From positions 1,612,001 through 1,676,000 of the forward strand of contig CANXME010002675.1 of the NCBI GenBank assembly GCA_948144175.1: a stretch of DNA of 64,000 nt, written 5' to 3'. Shown piece after piece: positions 23,326 to 34,000 of this stretch. The stretch is from Closterium sp. NIES-65 (Eukaryota > Streptophyta > Zygnematophyceae > Desmidiales > Closteriaceae). The first letter of the stretch is position 1. Each line of letters begins with the position of its first letter. The notes below the pieces were generated by a model that saw only the letters and a program-made list of their open reading frames with translations, was not told the origin of the DNA and did no database searches. The position numbers and the translations under genes were made by a program.

Positions 23326-24955
23326 TCATCTTGTGTCCATGCAGATTGCACCTGAGGGAGACCTGGATGCACCAGACATCCCGACTCCGCGCTCTTACGC
23401 AGAGGCGATAGAGGGTCCCTAATCCTCTCAGTGGCAGTCAGCCATGGACGCAGAGATGGCTTCCTGGAAGTCCAAAGGCACCTACGTCGACAAGGTTCCC
23501 TCACCTGGGGCGAACATCGTCAGTGGCATGTGGATTTTCAGGGTGAAGCGGCCGCCGGGTTCTCCGCGTGTCTTTCAGGCGCGTTACGTGGCTCGAGGCT
23601 TCAGTCAGCGGCAGGGAGTTGACTACTTTCAGACCTTCTCTCCCACCCCGAAGATGACCACTCTTCGGGTGCTGCTGCACATAGCCCCTCAGCACGACTA
23701 CGAGCTTCACTCTCTTGACTTCAGCACTGCTTTCCTACAGGGCAGCCTGCACGAGGAGATCTGGCTGCGCCACCCACCTGGCTTCACTGGGTCGTTTCCT
23801 CCTGGTACCCAGTGGAGCCTCCGGCGGTAGTCTACGGTCTCCGCCAGGCGCCCCGTGAGTGGCACGACACACTGAGGACTACACTTGCGGCTCTTGGCTC
23901 TGCTCCCTCTACTACCGACCCGTCGCTTTTTTTACGCACCGACACCTCGTTGCCGCCGTTCTACATCCTCGTGTACGTCAACGACTTGGTCTTTGCCACA
24001 GCTGACACTGCTGGACTCGCCCACGTGAAGTCCGAGCTGCAGAAGAGACACACGTGCACAGACCAGGGTGAACTGCGTAGCTACTTTGGCTTGTAGATTA
24101 CCCGGGTCAGAGCACGGTGCACCATTACCCTGACTCAGTCACACATGGTGCAGCAGGTCCTTCAGCGCTTTGACTTCACGTACTCCTCGCCTCAGGCCAC
24201 TCCTCTGTCTACTCGCCACTCACTCTCAGCTCTGCCTTCGGATGAGTCCGTAGAGCCGAGTGGCCCGTACCCAGATCTTGTTGGCTACCTCATGTACCTG
24301 ATGACCTGCACTCGACCTGACCTGGCATGCCCTCTTAGCATCTTGGCACGCTATGTTGCTCCTGGGAGACACCGACCAGAGCACATGGCTGCAGCGAAGA
24401 GGGTGTTGCGCTACTTGTGCAGTACGTCGGGCATGGGGCTCGTGCTTGGAGGGCGGAGTCCAGTGGTCCTCACTGGTCACGCAGACTCATCTTGGGTCGA
24501 CGACTTGGCTACGCAGCGGTCGTCACAGGGTTACACCTATAGCCTTGGTTCCGGCTCTGTTTCGTGGCGGTCTACCCGCTCGTCTTCTGTTCTCAGCTTC
24601 AGCTGTGAGGCTGAGATCTACGCAGGGGCCATGGCTACACAGGAGTTACGCTGGCGCACCTACCTGCTGACTGACCTAGGAGAGCTGGCTCGTTCCCCTC
24701 CAGTTCTGTACGTAGACAACAAGGCCATGCTGGCCTTGTATCGGGAGCACAGATTGGAGCACAGAACGAGGCACATTGCTCTTCGCTACTTCCTTGCTCT
24801 TGAGCTACAGCAGCATGGTCAGCTACACCTTGCTTACGTGGCCTCTCGGGCCAACACTGCTAATATCTTTACCAAGGCACTTCAGCCTTGTGATCATCAG
24901 TGCTTCTGTACAATGCTAGGTCTTGTGCCTACTTGGCCTCACTTGTTCACGTCTT
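23326..24955 (+). pseudogene. COPIA-2 RT-RNase H remnant
   Basis: Several lesions inactivate it: TAA at 23420-23422 (TAC in relatives), a one-base loss near 23828 that shifts the frame, and TAG at 24094-24096 where relatives have CAG. The RT catalytic box reads YVND instead of YVDD (gtcaacgac near 23977), so the polymerase would be dead even without the stops. The RNase H part from about 24145 is open, with [18 protein letters not shown]. Confidence 0.85.
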
Positions 24956-25192
24956 GACTTTGCTTGTACTGTGATCTATATATATCTGCACTTGCATGCT
25001 TACCCTTGCTAGGTTTTGGTCACTGCCTTGCTTGTTCACCTTGATATATATAACTCTGCATGTGAACTGGCCTCGTGGCCCTGTGCTTGTGCTCAGATTG
25101 TGTGGTGACGTTGTGATCCACCCTGAGCTTGCCTTGCTTTGCTTGACCGGTCTTGTGGCCTCTTGTTCTTCCCCACTTTGCCTATGTGGGTG

Positions 25193-25318
25193 TGTCAAAC
25201 ATACTTGACATAGTCTGTGTAGGCTGTAGTGGGGTAGACCATATGGGGTACAACACTGCTAGGTTTCCCTACTTGTACCCATCTCCTTGCTAGTTCAGTC
25301 ATTTCCTCTTTCTTCACA
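25193..25318 (+). repeat. COPIA-2 3' LTR (126 bp)
   Basis: It follows cctatgtgggtg and runs TGTCAAAC...TCTTCACA. The sequence directly after it is Ty3/gypsy RT. Confidence 0.85.
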
Positions 25319-25599
25319 TGTACATCAGAATTCGTGAGTTCTATCCGGTACAGAACGCCGTCTTGTGAATCGGGTTGTCTGCCATTTTACTCTGCCAGTA
25401 ACCCAACCGTAAGTCTAGCTTCGAGAAGACCGTTGCAGAACGCGGTCGATCCATACCATCGTCAATGCGTGGTATAGGTACTTGTTTTTTTACTGTTTGC
25501 TTGTTCGGTGTCCAGTCATCGATGCACATCTGTAAACTACTGTCCGGCTTCGGAGTGAAGAGAAACGGTGCACCAGTTTTCGGACCAATAGATACTCGT

Positions 25600-25938
25600 T
25601 TTTCTTCTTCTTCTCCTTCTTCTCCTTCTTCTTCTTCTTCTTCTTCTTCTTCTTCTTCTTCTTCTTCTTCTTCTTCTTCTTCTTCTTCTTCTTCTTCTTC
25701 TTCTTCTTCTTCTTCTTCTTCTTCTTCTTCTTCTTCTTCTTCTTCTTCTTCTTCTTCTTCTTCTTCTTCTTCTTCTTCTTTTTTTTCTTCTTCTTCTTCT
25801 TCTTCTTCTTCTTCTTCTTCTTCTTCTTCTTCTTCTTCTTCTTCTTCTTCTTCTTCTTCTTCTTCTTCTTCTTCTTCTTCTTCTTCTTCTTCTTCTTCTT
25901 CTTCTTCTTCTTCTTCTTCTTCTTCTTCTTCTTCTTCC
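25600..25938. repeat. (TTC)n/(GAA)n microsatellite, about 113 triplets, inside the gypsy RT
   Basis: A nearly pure TTC run is broken only by a T-run near 25780 and by a few TCC variants at the left edge. On the gypsy coding strand it is (GAA)n, exactly where the RT family has a Glu/Lys-rich helix between APYRLSPAEL and GAPFLF. It probably grew from a few GAA/GAG codons. Confidence 0.95.
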
Positions 25939-26499
25939 TACTACGGTAGTTCGGCTGGGCTGAGGCGGTACGGTGCACAAAAGGTTGGTTTCACACCTGG
26001 CTCTTCCACGATCTCGTTCTTGTGGGTTCGCGCTGGAGGCACCCCGGCGTGAAGATCGTCTTGCATGATGTCCTTGTACTCCTCTAGAACCTTTTGTACT
26101 GCTGCAAGTCGCTCCGAGTCCGGTTGTTCCTCCTCTGCTGCCAAAACTAGAACCCGTCTTACTCTCGTTCTCCGTTACGCTCGAACTGTGGAGTGTCACC
26201 AGGAGTATCCTCTGTATCCGTCTAGCTTCGCAGCTCCACAGCTTTCCCATTGTTGTAGTTTCAGGCTTTTCAGTTGACCCCATCAATCTCGGTATTGAAT
26301 TGCTTCAGAAAATCTCGCCCCAAGATGAAATCCAGGCCTTTGATGTTAGTGATTTCTAGCGTCGACTTCCATAACCGTGCCCCTATCTGCAACTGTAGAG
26401 TAGACTCGCCGTGGATAGGAAGTTTGCTGCCATCCACCATCGCAAATTTCTCCAAATTCTGCGGTCGCACGCCGAGTGGGACACTCCACTATCTACCAT

Positions 26500-27249
26500 C
26501 GCGTGAAGGCGTCGCCCTTTGCATAGCACCTCAAGAAGTAGTGGTTGATGTCGCTCCGAGTTGCCGAAGATAGTCTCATTATAAAGTCGTGAGGTAAATC
26601 AAAATAATTATTATCCCTATTCCCTACACCCGATGCTGCTGATTTTACTTTGAACTTCACATGAGGGTGGGTAAAGGGATTTTTCCGAGGCCGGTACAAC
26701 TTCTCCTGGGCTTGGAACCTGCCCCTAAGCCTTCACACCATGCTAATGGGATAGAATTTTAACTTATTGAAATGCTCGACTCGTTTCAACGCTCCGGAGT
26801 TGGTTTCTTAACTTCTTTTCCTGGTACCGGTACCAGTTCTAAAAGCTTTCTCTAAACCTTTAACACTCCCTATTATTGTTTATACTATCTTTATAGGATA
26901 ACTTCAACAGAGCATTCTGCTTGAGTTTCTCGATTGTTGCAGAGTCTTTTTTTGCAGATTCTCATTTTGTCTCAATTTCCCCTGGTGCCAATCGGTCGTG
27001 ATATTTTAGATTCGCACCACCAATTTCTCCTTTTTTCACCCTCTTCGAACTCGCCACGCTTTCTGCTATTCGTCTTTTCGTTCCATCATCACCAGCACGA
27101 TCCGCGGCTACTGGCGCAAGTCGTTTTTATACTACGGGGTTGCCGCACTATTCCTTGTCTGCAACTCCGCACGTGTTCTTTTTATTTTACAGAACGACAA
27201 ATTCGATACCCTGATGTGTGGCAATATAAAATTTTGCAGTCCGCTGCTT
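26500..27249. other. Degraded gypsy sequence between protease and gag
   Basis: Expected to hold the gag C-terminus and the gag-protease junction. Only short open stretches remain, and I find no intact zinc knuckle. Confidence 0.4.
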
Positions 27250-27521
27250 TACGTGGTATCCATCGGGTCAGCAGTCGTGGGGGGTGCCGATTGGTCTGCG
27301 TCGAAAAGCATATGGCATCCTGTTGCGAGTTGACCCTCAGTCAACGAGTCGAACCTCTCCGCGGCACAAATAATGTCACTATAGCTGCTGTAATTTGCCG
27401 CAAACACATGTCGGCGAACTTCGTTTTTTAGTCCAGCAAAGTACACTGGAAAATTTCTTCTTCGGTAAGGTCGTCGATGCGATTGAAAAATGCCTCCATC
27501 TGTTGTATGTACTGCGCAACA

Positions 27522-27646
27522 TGTCAGATTTATATGACATAGCTGTTGTAGGCTATAGTGGGGTAGCACATATGGGGTACGACTTTCTAGGGTTTGTACT
27601 TGTACCCAACTTTCCCTTAGTCAATGCATTCTCGTTCATTTTCTCA
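27522..27646 (+). repeat. COPIA-3 5' LTR
   Basis: 125 bp, TG...CA, followed directly by the primer binding site at 27647. Differs from the 3' LTR by two substitutions in tttcccttag versus tttctcttgg. Confidence 0.95.
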
Positions 27647-27769
27647 TGGTATCGAGCAGGTTCCCCTGTGGGAACTGTTCCTAGGGCCCACCACCTTTTT
27701 TTTCCTGCCCGGAGCGCGCTCTACTCTGCCCGAGTCGCGCTCCCCTCTTTCGACCCTGTCGCGCCGCCT

Positions 27770-28480
27770 TAGCGGCCCCGTCGCGTCGAGCTTGCGGCCC
27801 CGTCGCGTCGCCCTCGCGGCCCCGTCACGTCGCGCCGCCCTAGCGGCCGCGTCACGCCGCCCTCGCGGCCCCGATCCGCCGCCCTCGCGGCTCCGTCGCG
27901 TCGCGCCGCCCTCGCGGCCCGTTCGCGCCGCCCTCGTGGCCCTTTCGTGCCGCCCTCGCGGCGTCTTCAAGCCGCCCTCGCGACCCCCCTCCTAGCCGCC
28001 CTAGCGGCCCCGTCGCCTACCCCAGCGGCCCCGGCGCCGCCCTTCCCGGCCCCGGCGCCGCCCTTCCCGGCCCCGGCGCCGCCTCTGCTGGCCCCGTCGC
28101 CTACCCTGCTGGCCCCGTCGCCTACCCTGCAGCCCCGGCGCTACCCTTCCCGGCCCCTGCGCCGCCTCTACCGGCCCCGCCGCCGTCCCCACGCGGCCCC
28201 GCCGTCACCACCGAGCCGCCGGCGCTGCCGAGCTACTGCCGAGCCGCCCGAGCCACCTGAGCCGCCCGAGCTGCTGCGCCACCTTAGCCGCCCGAGCCGC
28301 CGGGTCGCCGAGCTGCCGAGCCGCCGTACCGCCGAGCCGCCGAAACGCCAGAGCCGCTGAGTCGCCGAGCCGCAATTGCTGCCGAGCCGCCGTACCGCCG
28401 AGTCGCCTGAGCCGCCAGAGCCGCCGAGTCGCCAAGCTGCATTTCCTGCCGAGCGGACGAGCCGCCGAGCCGCCCGAGTC
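27770..28480 (+). repeat. GC-rich repeat leader of COPIA-3
   Basis: Imperfect tandem copies of gcggccccgtcgc- and ccggccccggcgccgcc-like units give way to cgagccgccgag-like units. The other full-length copies carry different GC-rich arrays in the same place between primer site and gag. Confidence 0.75.
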
Positions 28481-28558
28481 GCCCTGTCCTGTAAGAGCAG
28501 CGCCTCTATCACTGCACTGCACTTACCCTACTGTTCGCGCTGCTAGTCTACTGCTGTC

Positions 28559-29324
28559 ATGGCTACCCCTAGTGTCCTCGCTTTTGACCCTGAGGGTCGG
28601 GCCATTGACTTTGACGTCTGGGTAGATGACCTGCAGCTTTTCCTACAGTGCGATAGGGCGGACGGTCTCTCCCTCTTTGACCTCACTTCTGGTGCCTCTC
28701 CTGCCCCTGCTGTTGATGCTGACGCCACTGTTCGCTCACAGTGGGCCACACGCAATGCTGCTGCACGTCTTGCTGTGCGTCGCCACCTGCCTACCTCTGA
28801 GCGTGCGCACTTTAGCCAGTACAAGAGTGCTCAGACCTTGTACGACGCTGTAGTTGCACGCTACTCCTCCCCTGCCACTGCTGCACTGAGCCGCCTCATG
28901 CTACCGTACCTCTTCCCTGACCTTGCTGCCTTTCCCACAGTCACTGACCTCATTACGCACCTCCGCACTAGTGACACTCGCTACCGCGCTGCGCTTCCTG
29001 CTGAGTTTAGTGCCAAGAACCCCCCCCCCCCCCATGTACATCACCCTCTACTACATAGTCACCCGCCTCCCTGACTCTCTCCGCGTAGTCAGGGACCACT
29101 TCCTTTCAGTTTGCCCCACCACTCTCACCGTTGACCTCCTCGAGAAGGCCCTCCTAGCGGCAGAGAAGAGCATAGTCGCTGTAGGAGCCTCTCATGGTGA
29201 CCCTCGCACCCCCGTCTTTGAGGGGTGTTCCCCCTCCCCCCTTTTGCCCTCTGTTGCCTCTACTGCTGCGGCCGACCTCGTTGGTCTCGAGTCGGTCGGC
29301 GCTGCGTCTGCCCCGAGCGGGAGA
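28559..29324 (+). pseudogene. COPIA-3 gag, N-terminal part (split by TRIM-2)
   Basis: Starts MATPSVLAFDPEGRAIDF, the same start as the other copies. A run of 14 C at 29020-29033 replaces the CCTCCTCCC (Pro-Pro-Pro) codons of COPIA-M and throws the frame by +1. The downstream frame then continues MYITLYYIVTRLPDSLRVVR up to 29324, where TRIM-2 begins. Gag resumes at 31026 with the Gly-rich C-terminal region in the same frame. Confidence 0.85.
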
Positions 29325-29551
29325 TGTCAAAATATGTTTACATATTTTATATAATAGTTTGCAGTGTAGTGTAGATAGTGCATCATGTTTGGTGGTGCAC
29401 CTCCTTGTGTTGCTGTTTGCTATTTGTACTCACAATTCTCATTAGTGCATCACTTTCTTGCCTTGCATTTGCTCTCACTACTCCCGTTCTACCTCACCTA
29501 TGCTCCTTGGCTAGGCTTTCTCCTAGCCTAGGTAGCTTCTTAATCTTGTTA
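29325..29551 (+). repeat. TRIM-2 5' LTR (227 bp)
   Basis: Starts TGTCAAAATATG and ends CTTGTTA (TA rather than the usual CA), followed directly by the primer site. Confidence 0.95.
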
Positions 29552-29615
29552 TGGTATCAGAACTGTTCGTTCCTGCGGACAATTTCTTTTTAATGGGCCC
29601 ACCGCTAGCCATGGC

Positions 29616-29990
29616 TGTCAGTAGATCTGCACTGTGGATGCCCGATTGATCCTGGAGAGGGTTACAGGCGCGTTCGCCTGGGGGGTTATGGGCGCACTGA
29701 CCCGCTACTAAAACAAGCCCTTTTATCCCAATGGTCTAGTGGTTGGGATTCTGACATGGTATCAGAGCGGTCTCGGGTTCGATTCCCAGTGTATGCACAT
29801 GTAGGCCGTTGTCGCTGTGCTTAGTCCTGGGCCTCCCAGTGTGGGGGGGTTTCAGTAGATCTGCACTGTGGATGCCCGATTGATCCTGGAGAGGGTTACA
29901 GGCGCGTTCGCCTGGGGGGTTATGGGCGCACTGACCCGCTACTAAAACAAGCCCTTTTATCCCAATGGTCTAGTGGTTGGGATTCTGACA
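29616..29990 (+). mobile_element. Miniature LTR retrotransposon (SMART-like), 375 bp, nested in TRIM-2
   Basis: Two 141-bp direct repeats (29616-29756 and 29850-29990) are identical apart from the second base (TGTCAG... versus TTTCAG...); both end TTCTGACA. The first is followed immediately by TGGTATCAGAGCGG, an iMet-type primer site at 29757. The second is preceded by a polypurine tract (gtgggggggt). Only 93 bp lie between. The target-site duplication is atggc (29611-29615 and 29991-29995). All hallmarks of an LTR retrotransposon are thus present in 375 bp. Confidence 0.9.
29725..29795 (+). other. tRNA-like sequence with A and B boxes across the LTR/primer-site junction
   Basis: TGGTCTAGTGG at 29732-29742 fits a pol III A box and GGTTCGATTCC at 29776-29786 fits a B box exactly, 44 bp apart as in tRNA genes. 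Between them TCTGA/TCAGA (29750-29754 and 29762-29766) forms a five-pair stem with a 7-nt loop. The acceptor ends do not pair and the T stem is imperfect, so it is not a functional tRNA gene. It may be tRNA-derived or coincidental. Confidence 0.5.
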
Positions 29991-30793
29991 ATGGCGCTCC
30001 CCGTCACGCCCGTCGAGGCGCTCGTCAAGGCGCTCAGCCTGACTCCCGCGACGACTGCGAAGGCAAGCCCTTCTACCCCGCTCCCCGTCGCCGCGGGAGC
30101 CCCGCTGCGCGTCACTGCGGGTGCTCCGCTTCCCGTCGTCGCGGGCGCCCCGCTTTTTGTCGCCGCGGGCGCCTCGCTTCTTGACGCCGCGGCTTCCGTT
30201 GTGGGAGGAGGTGGCGGAGTGGGGGGAGGGGAGACGCGAGGGTGGCTGTCGCCACTCTGTTTGCTACTGCGCCACAACGCTACGTCGCCACACGCCGCCC
30301 CTTCTCTCTCCCTGCTGCGCCTGTAGCAGTGGGGGGAGGGTTTGGGGTGGCGGGTGTGAGCAACATGCTGTCGCCCCTCCTCTTTCTCTCACTGCCGCAC
30401 GTGCCGCTGTGGGGGAAGGGTGAGAGGGAGGCGGAAGTCAGCAGGTCATCTGCTGCTGTCGCCCTGTGCTGACGTGGCACCTCCAGCTGCCGCCCCTGCC
30501 ACAACCTACCTTTGCTTCCTTGGCTTCTGTTGCCTACTGCTGGGGCCTGCAGGTGCTGCCGTCGAGCCGCTGCTGTCCTGCTGCACGTTGCAGCCACAGA
30601 GCCTGCTCCTCAGGCGACCTGCCGCCCCTACACCTGTTTTTTGTTTCTGCCTTGGCTGAGGGTTGGCTACAGCTGTAATTGCCATTTCTGCACCGGCTAC
30701 TTCTGCTCTTCCCTACTTATGCTTCCGCTGCACTTCTGGTGTATCCCATCAGGGGGCGTTTTACACTTACTCCTGCAAACAATTATGGGGGCG

Positions 30794-31020
30794 TGTCAAA
30801 ATATGTTTACATATTTTATATAATAGTTTGCAGTGTAGTGTAGATAGTGCATCATGTTTGGTGGTGCACCTCCTTGTGTTGCTGATTGCTATTTGTACTC
30901 ACAATTCTCATTAGTGCATCACTTTCTTGCCTTGCATTTGCTCTCACTACTCCCGTTCTACCTCACCTATGCTCCTTGGCTAGGCTTTCTCCTAGCCTAG
31001 GTAGCTTCTTAATCTTGTTA
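30794..31020 (+). repeat. TRIM-2 3' LTR (227 bp)
   Basis: Same length as the 5' LTR. The only difference I see is gctgatt versus gctgttt. The duplicated ggaga follows. Confidence 0.95.
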
Positions 31021-31025
31021 GGAGA

Positions 31026-34000
31026 CGCCGCACCGGCAAGGGCAAGGGGGGCAAGGGCGCTGGAGGGGCTGGCGGGGGTGGCGGAGGTGGCGGTGGCGGC
31101 AGTGGAGGGGGTGGGGGTGGTGGTGGGAGTGGTGGCAGGGGTGGAGGTGTCGGTGGCGGCAATGGAGGTGGAGGCGGCGGTGGCGGTGGGGGCGGAGGTG
31201 GAGGAGGTGGCGGCGGAGGAAGAGGCGGCGGCGGAGGAGGCGGAGCTGGTCGGGGTGGCGCTGCGCAGAGGGTCGGCTCCGGTGGTGGTCAGCGCCAGCA
31301 CCAGCAGCGCACTCGTGACATCCCCCCCCCTCAGCAGCTCCGTGAGTGGTACGCTGCACGCCAGCGGGGTGGGGGTACTGGTCCGTGCACATACGTCCTA
31401 CGCACCGGCGACCGCGCGGGTGAGCAGTGCGGGGGTGCGCACTCCACCCAGCGCTGCTTTGGCCGCCTGACGGACGCTTGGCGTCACCAGTTCCCTGAGG
31501 CCGCTGAGATCCCTCGCTGGGGCGAGCTGTCTAGGGCGAGAGTAGCTATCTTTGACCTTGACTTTGATGCTATTCTTGCTGCCATGTATACTGTAACTAT
31601 TAGTGATGAGGGTGACTGTTACCGGTGTTTTCCGCCTGACCCGGGCATTGAGACTGCTGCTCTAGGTACTGGTGAGGCTGCTGCTCTAGGTGCTAGCGAG
31701 GCTGTTTCTCTAGGTGCCAGTGCGTCTGCTTCCTTAGGTGCTGGTGAGTCTGCTCTCTAAGGTACTGCATCGGCTTCGGCCTCCCACACCTTCACCCTTG
31801 ACTCGGGGGCTTCTCGCTCCTTCTTTCGAGACCGCACCACACTCACGCCGCTTGGTCGGCCAGTTGCAGTCTCTCTGGCAGACCCCTCTGGGGGTCCTGT
31901 CCTTGCTCACTTCTCCACTGTCCTCCCGTGTCCGGCGGCCCCCTCTGGCACCCTGTCAAGCCTTTACCTCCCCTCATTCTCTACGAACTTGGTGAGTGGT
32001 GCTGACCTACAGGATGCGGGGGTTCACCAGTTCACTCCTACGAGTCAGCGGGTGACCCACTGCACGGACGCTCGGACAGGCCGATACCTGGCCACGTTTA
32101 CACGTAGGCCGGGGTCGAGCCTGTACACACTGACCACTGAGTCTCCTCCTGTCCCTGCGTCTGGTCAGGTAGCTGCGTCGGGTCAGGTGTTTGCTGCAGC
32201 GTCCAGGTCTGGTCCTGAGTCTGCCCCCTACTCGTGTCGCCTCCTGTCTCACGAGACTCTCCTCTGGCACCACCGCCTTGGTCACCCCTCCCTGCTTCGT
32301 CTCCGAGGCATGGCCTCCCGTGTCCTTGTCTCTGGTCTTCCCCGGTCCCTCCCTCCCCTTCCCTTGGGGCCTGCCCCTGCCTGCGTCCCCTGCGTTGAGG
32401 GGCGGCAGCGTGCTGCCCCTCACTCCTCCCAGTTTCCTCCGACAGAGGCCTCGCTGCAGACGCTTCACATGAACGTATGGGGCCCGGCCCGCGTCCGTGG
32501 ACAGGGTCACGAGCGCTACTTCCTGCTGGTGGTTGACGACTACTCGCGTTACACCACAGTCTTCCCCTTGCGCAGCAAGGATGATGTCACTGAGGTGTTG
32601 ATCGACTGGATCCGCGCAGCTCGTCTCCAGCTCAGGCAGAGCTTCGGCTCGGACTTTCCTGTTCTGCGTCTGCACTCTGACGGAGGCGGAGGGTTCTCCT
32701 CTGACCTTCTGCGAGCCTACTGTCGTGCACGAGGCATCCGCCAGACCTTCATGCTTCCGGACTCTCCACAGCAAAATGGGATTGCTGAGCGCTGCATTGG
32801 CATGGTCATGGACGTCGCCCGTACGTCCATGATGTATGCGGCTGCCCCCCATTTTCTGTGGCCGTTTGCGGTTCGGTACGCGGCGCATCAGCTCAACCTT
32901 CACCCCAGGGTCTCCATGCTGGAGACCTCCCCAGCTTTGCTGTGGACCGGGAAGGTTGGCGATGCGTCTGCGTTCCGTGTCTGGGGATCTCGGGCGTTTG
33001 TCCGCGACTTGTCTGTGGACAAGCTGTCCCCTCGTGCTACTCCTTGCGTCTTCCTTGGCTTCCCCCTTGACGCGCATGGGTGGCAGTTCTACCACCCCAC
33101 CTCTCGCCGTGTTCCGTCATCCCAGGACGTCACGTTTGACGAGTCGGTCCCCTACTACCGCCTCTTCCCCTACCGCACTCCGTCCCTCCCCCCGCCACCG
33201 CTCTTCCTTGTGCCAGGTCCCCCCCCAGTAGACCCCCTCCCCCCTCAAGGTCCTGCCCCTTCAGGTGTGTCTCAGGTTGACGCAATCGAGCCTGTCGAGG
33301 TTGCTGGTGACTCTGGTGCTGCTGAGGGTGCTGAGCCTGGGGGTGCTGACTCTGGGGGTGCTGAGCGTGTGGGTGCTACGCCTAGGGGTGCTGAGCCTGA
33401 GGGTGCTACTACTGGGGGTGCTGAGCCTGGGGGTGCTGAGCCTGGGGGTGCTACGCCTGGGGGTGCTGAGCCTGGGGGTGCTACAACTGGGGGTGCTGAG
33501 CCTGGGGGTGCTGAGCCTGGGGGTGCTACGCCTGGAGGTGCTCAGCCTGGGGGTGCGGAGCCTGAGGGAGCTGGGCCTGCTCGTGTCGCGTCTGGCGGTA
33601 CTGTGCCTGGAGGTTCTCCGGGTGCTTTGTCTCGGCGGGAGCCACTCTCTCCACAGGAGCTCCGCGAGTGGTTTGCCCGGCGCTGGAGCCGTGCTGCTAT
33701 CGCGGGTCCCGGAGGTGCTCGTAATGGGAGTACTGGAGCTGCTGGGCCTGCGGGTACGACTGGAGCTGGAGCTGCTGAGGGAGTTGGCGCTGAGGCTACT
33801 GCTTTCGGTCCTGGAGGCGGTCCTGCTGGGGGTTCTACTGGTGCTGCTGGAGGTCGTGGAGCTTCTGGAGCTGCTGGGGGTGCTGGAGCTGGAGGTGCTG
33901 CTGAAGCTGGTGGTGCTACCACTGGGGGTACTGGTGCTGTCCCTGCTGTGTCTGGAGTCGCCGCGCGGCCTCGGCTGTTTTTCGTTCCGCTTCTTCAGCA

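Larger units (their letters stand above)
23326..25318 (+). mobile_element. COPIA-2: 5'-truncated Ty1/copia element
   Basis: Homology to other copies begins near 23326, just before the segment leading into RT, and continues through RT and RNase H to a 126-bp 3' LTR at 25193-25318 (TGTCAAACAT...TCTTCACA). Everything upstream of RT is missing. It lies head-to-head with COPIA-1, with ~57 bp of unassigned sequence between. Its LTR closely matches the one at 1114-1239. Confidence 0.85.
25319..27521 (-). pseudogene. Ty3/gypsy relic, 3' segment: end of gag, protease, start of RT
   Basis: On the minus strand, 27521-27250 continues the gag split by COPIA-3 (GLKNEVRRHVFAANYSSYSD). At 26470-26270 is a retropepsin-like segment with QIGARLWKSTLEI and LDFILGRDFLKQFN. 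At 26144-25950 is the RT N-terminus (GVKPTFCAPYRLSPAELP). A (GAA)n expansion follows, then RT resumes at 25590-25345 with GAPFLFTPKPDSSLQMCIDD, VPIPRIDDGMDR and ATVFSKLDLRLGYWQ. Gag before protease before RT, with MCIDD and SKLDL motifs, identifies Ty3/gypsy. The element is cut off at 25318 by COPIA-2, and the rest of pol and the 3' LTR are gone. Confidence 0.85.
29325..31020 (+). mobile_element. TRIM-2: complete non-autonomous LTR retrotransposon, 1696 bp
   Basis: Both LTRs are 227 bp (29325-29551 and 30794-31020), running TGTCAAAATATG...CTTGTTA, with one mismatch. The target-site duplication is ggaga (29320-29324 and 31021-31025); removing the element and one copy restores the gag sequence of COPIA-4. 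Primer site TGGTATCAGAACTG is at 29552, GGGCCCACC at 29595, and the polypurine-like attatgggggcg just before 30794. The interior encodes nothing credible. It contains the miniature element at 29616-29990 and a segment (about 30530-30640) shared with TRIM-3. Confidence 0.95.

Noticed and set aside
25465..26286. Open frames of poly-Ser, poly-Lys and poly-Arg up to about 250 residues
   Set aside because: These are the frames of the GAA/TTC repeat. The only meaningful coding signal is the gypsy RT on the minus strand to either side.
29757..29795. A functional tRNA gene
   Set aside because: The acceptor ends do not pair, the T stem has mismatches and position 33 of the loop is not T. It is listed only as tRNA-like.
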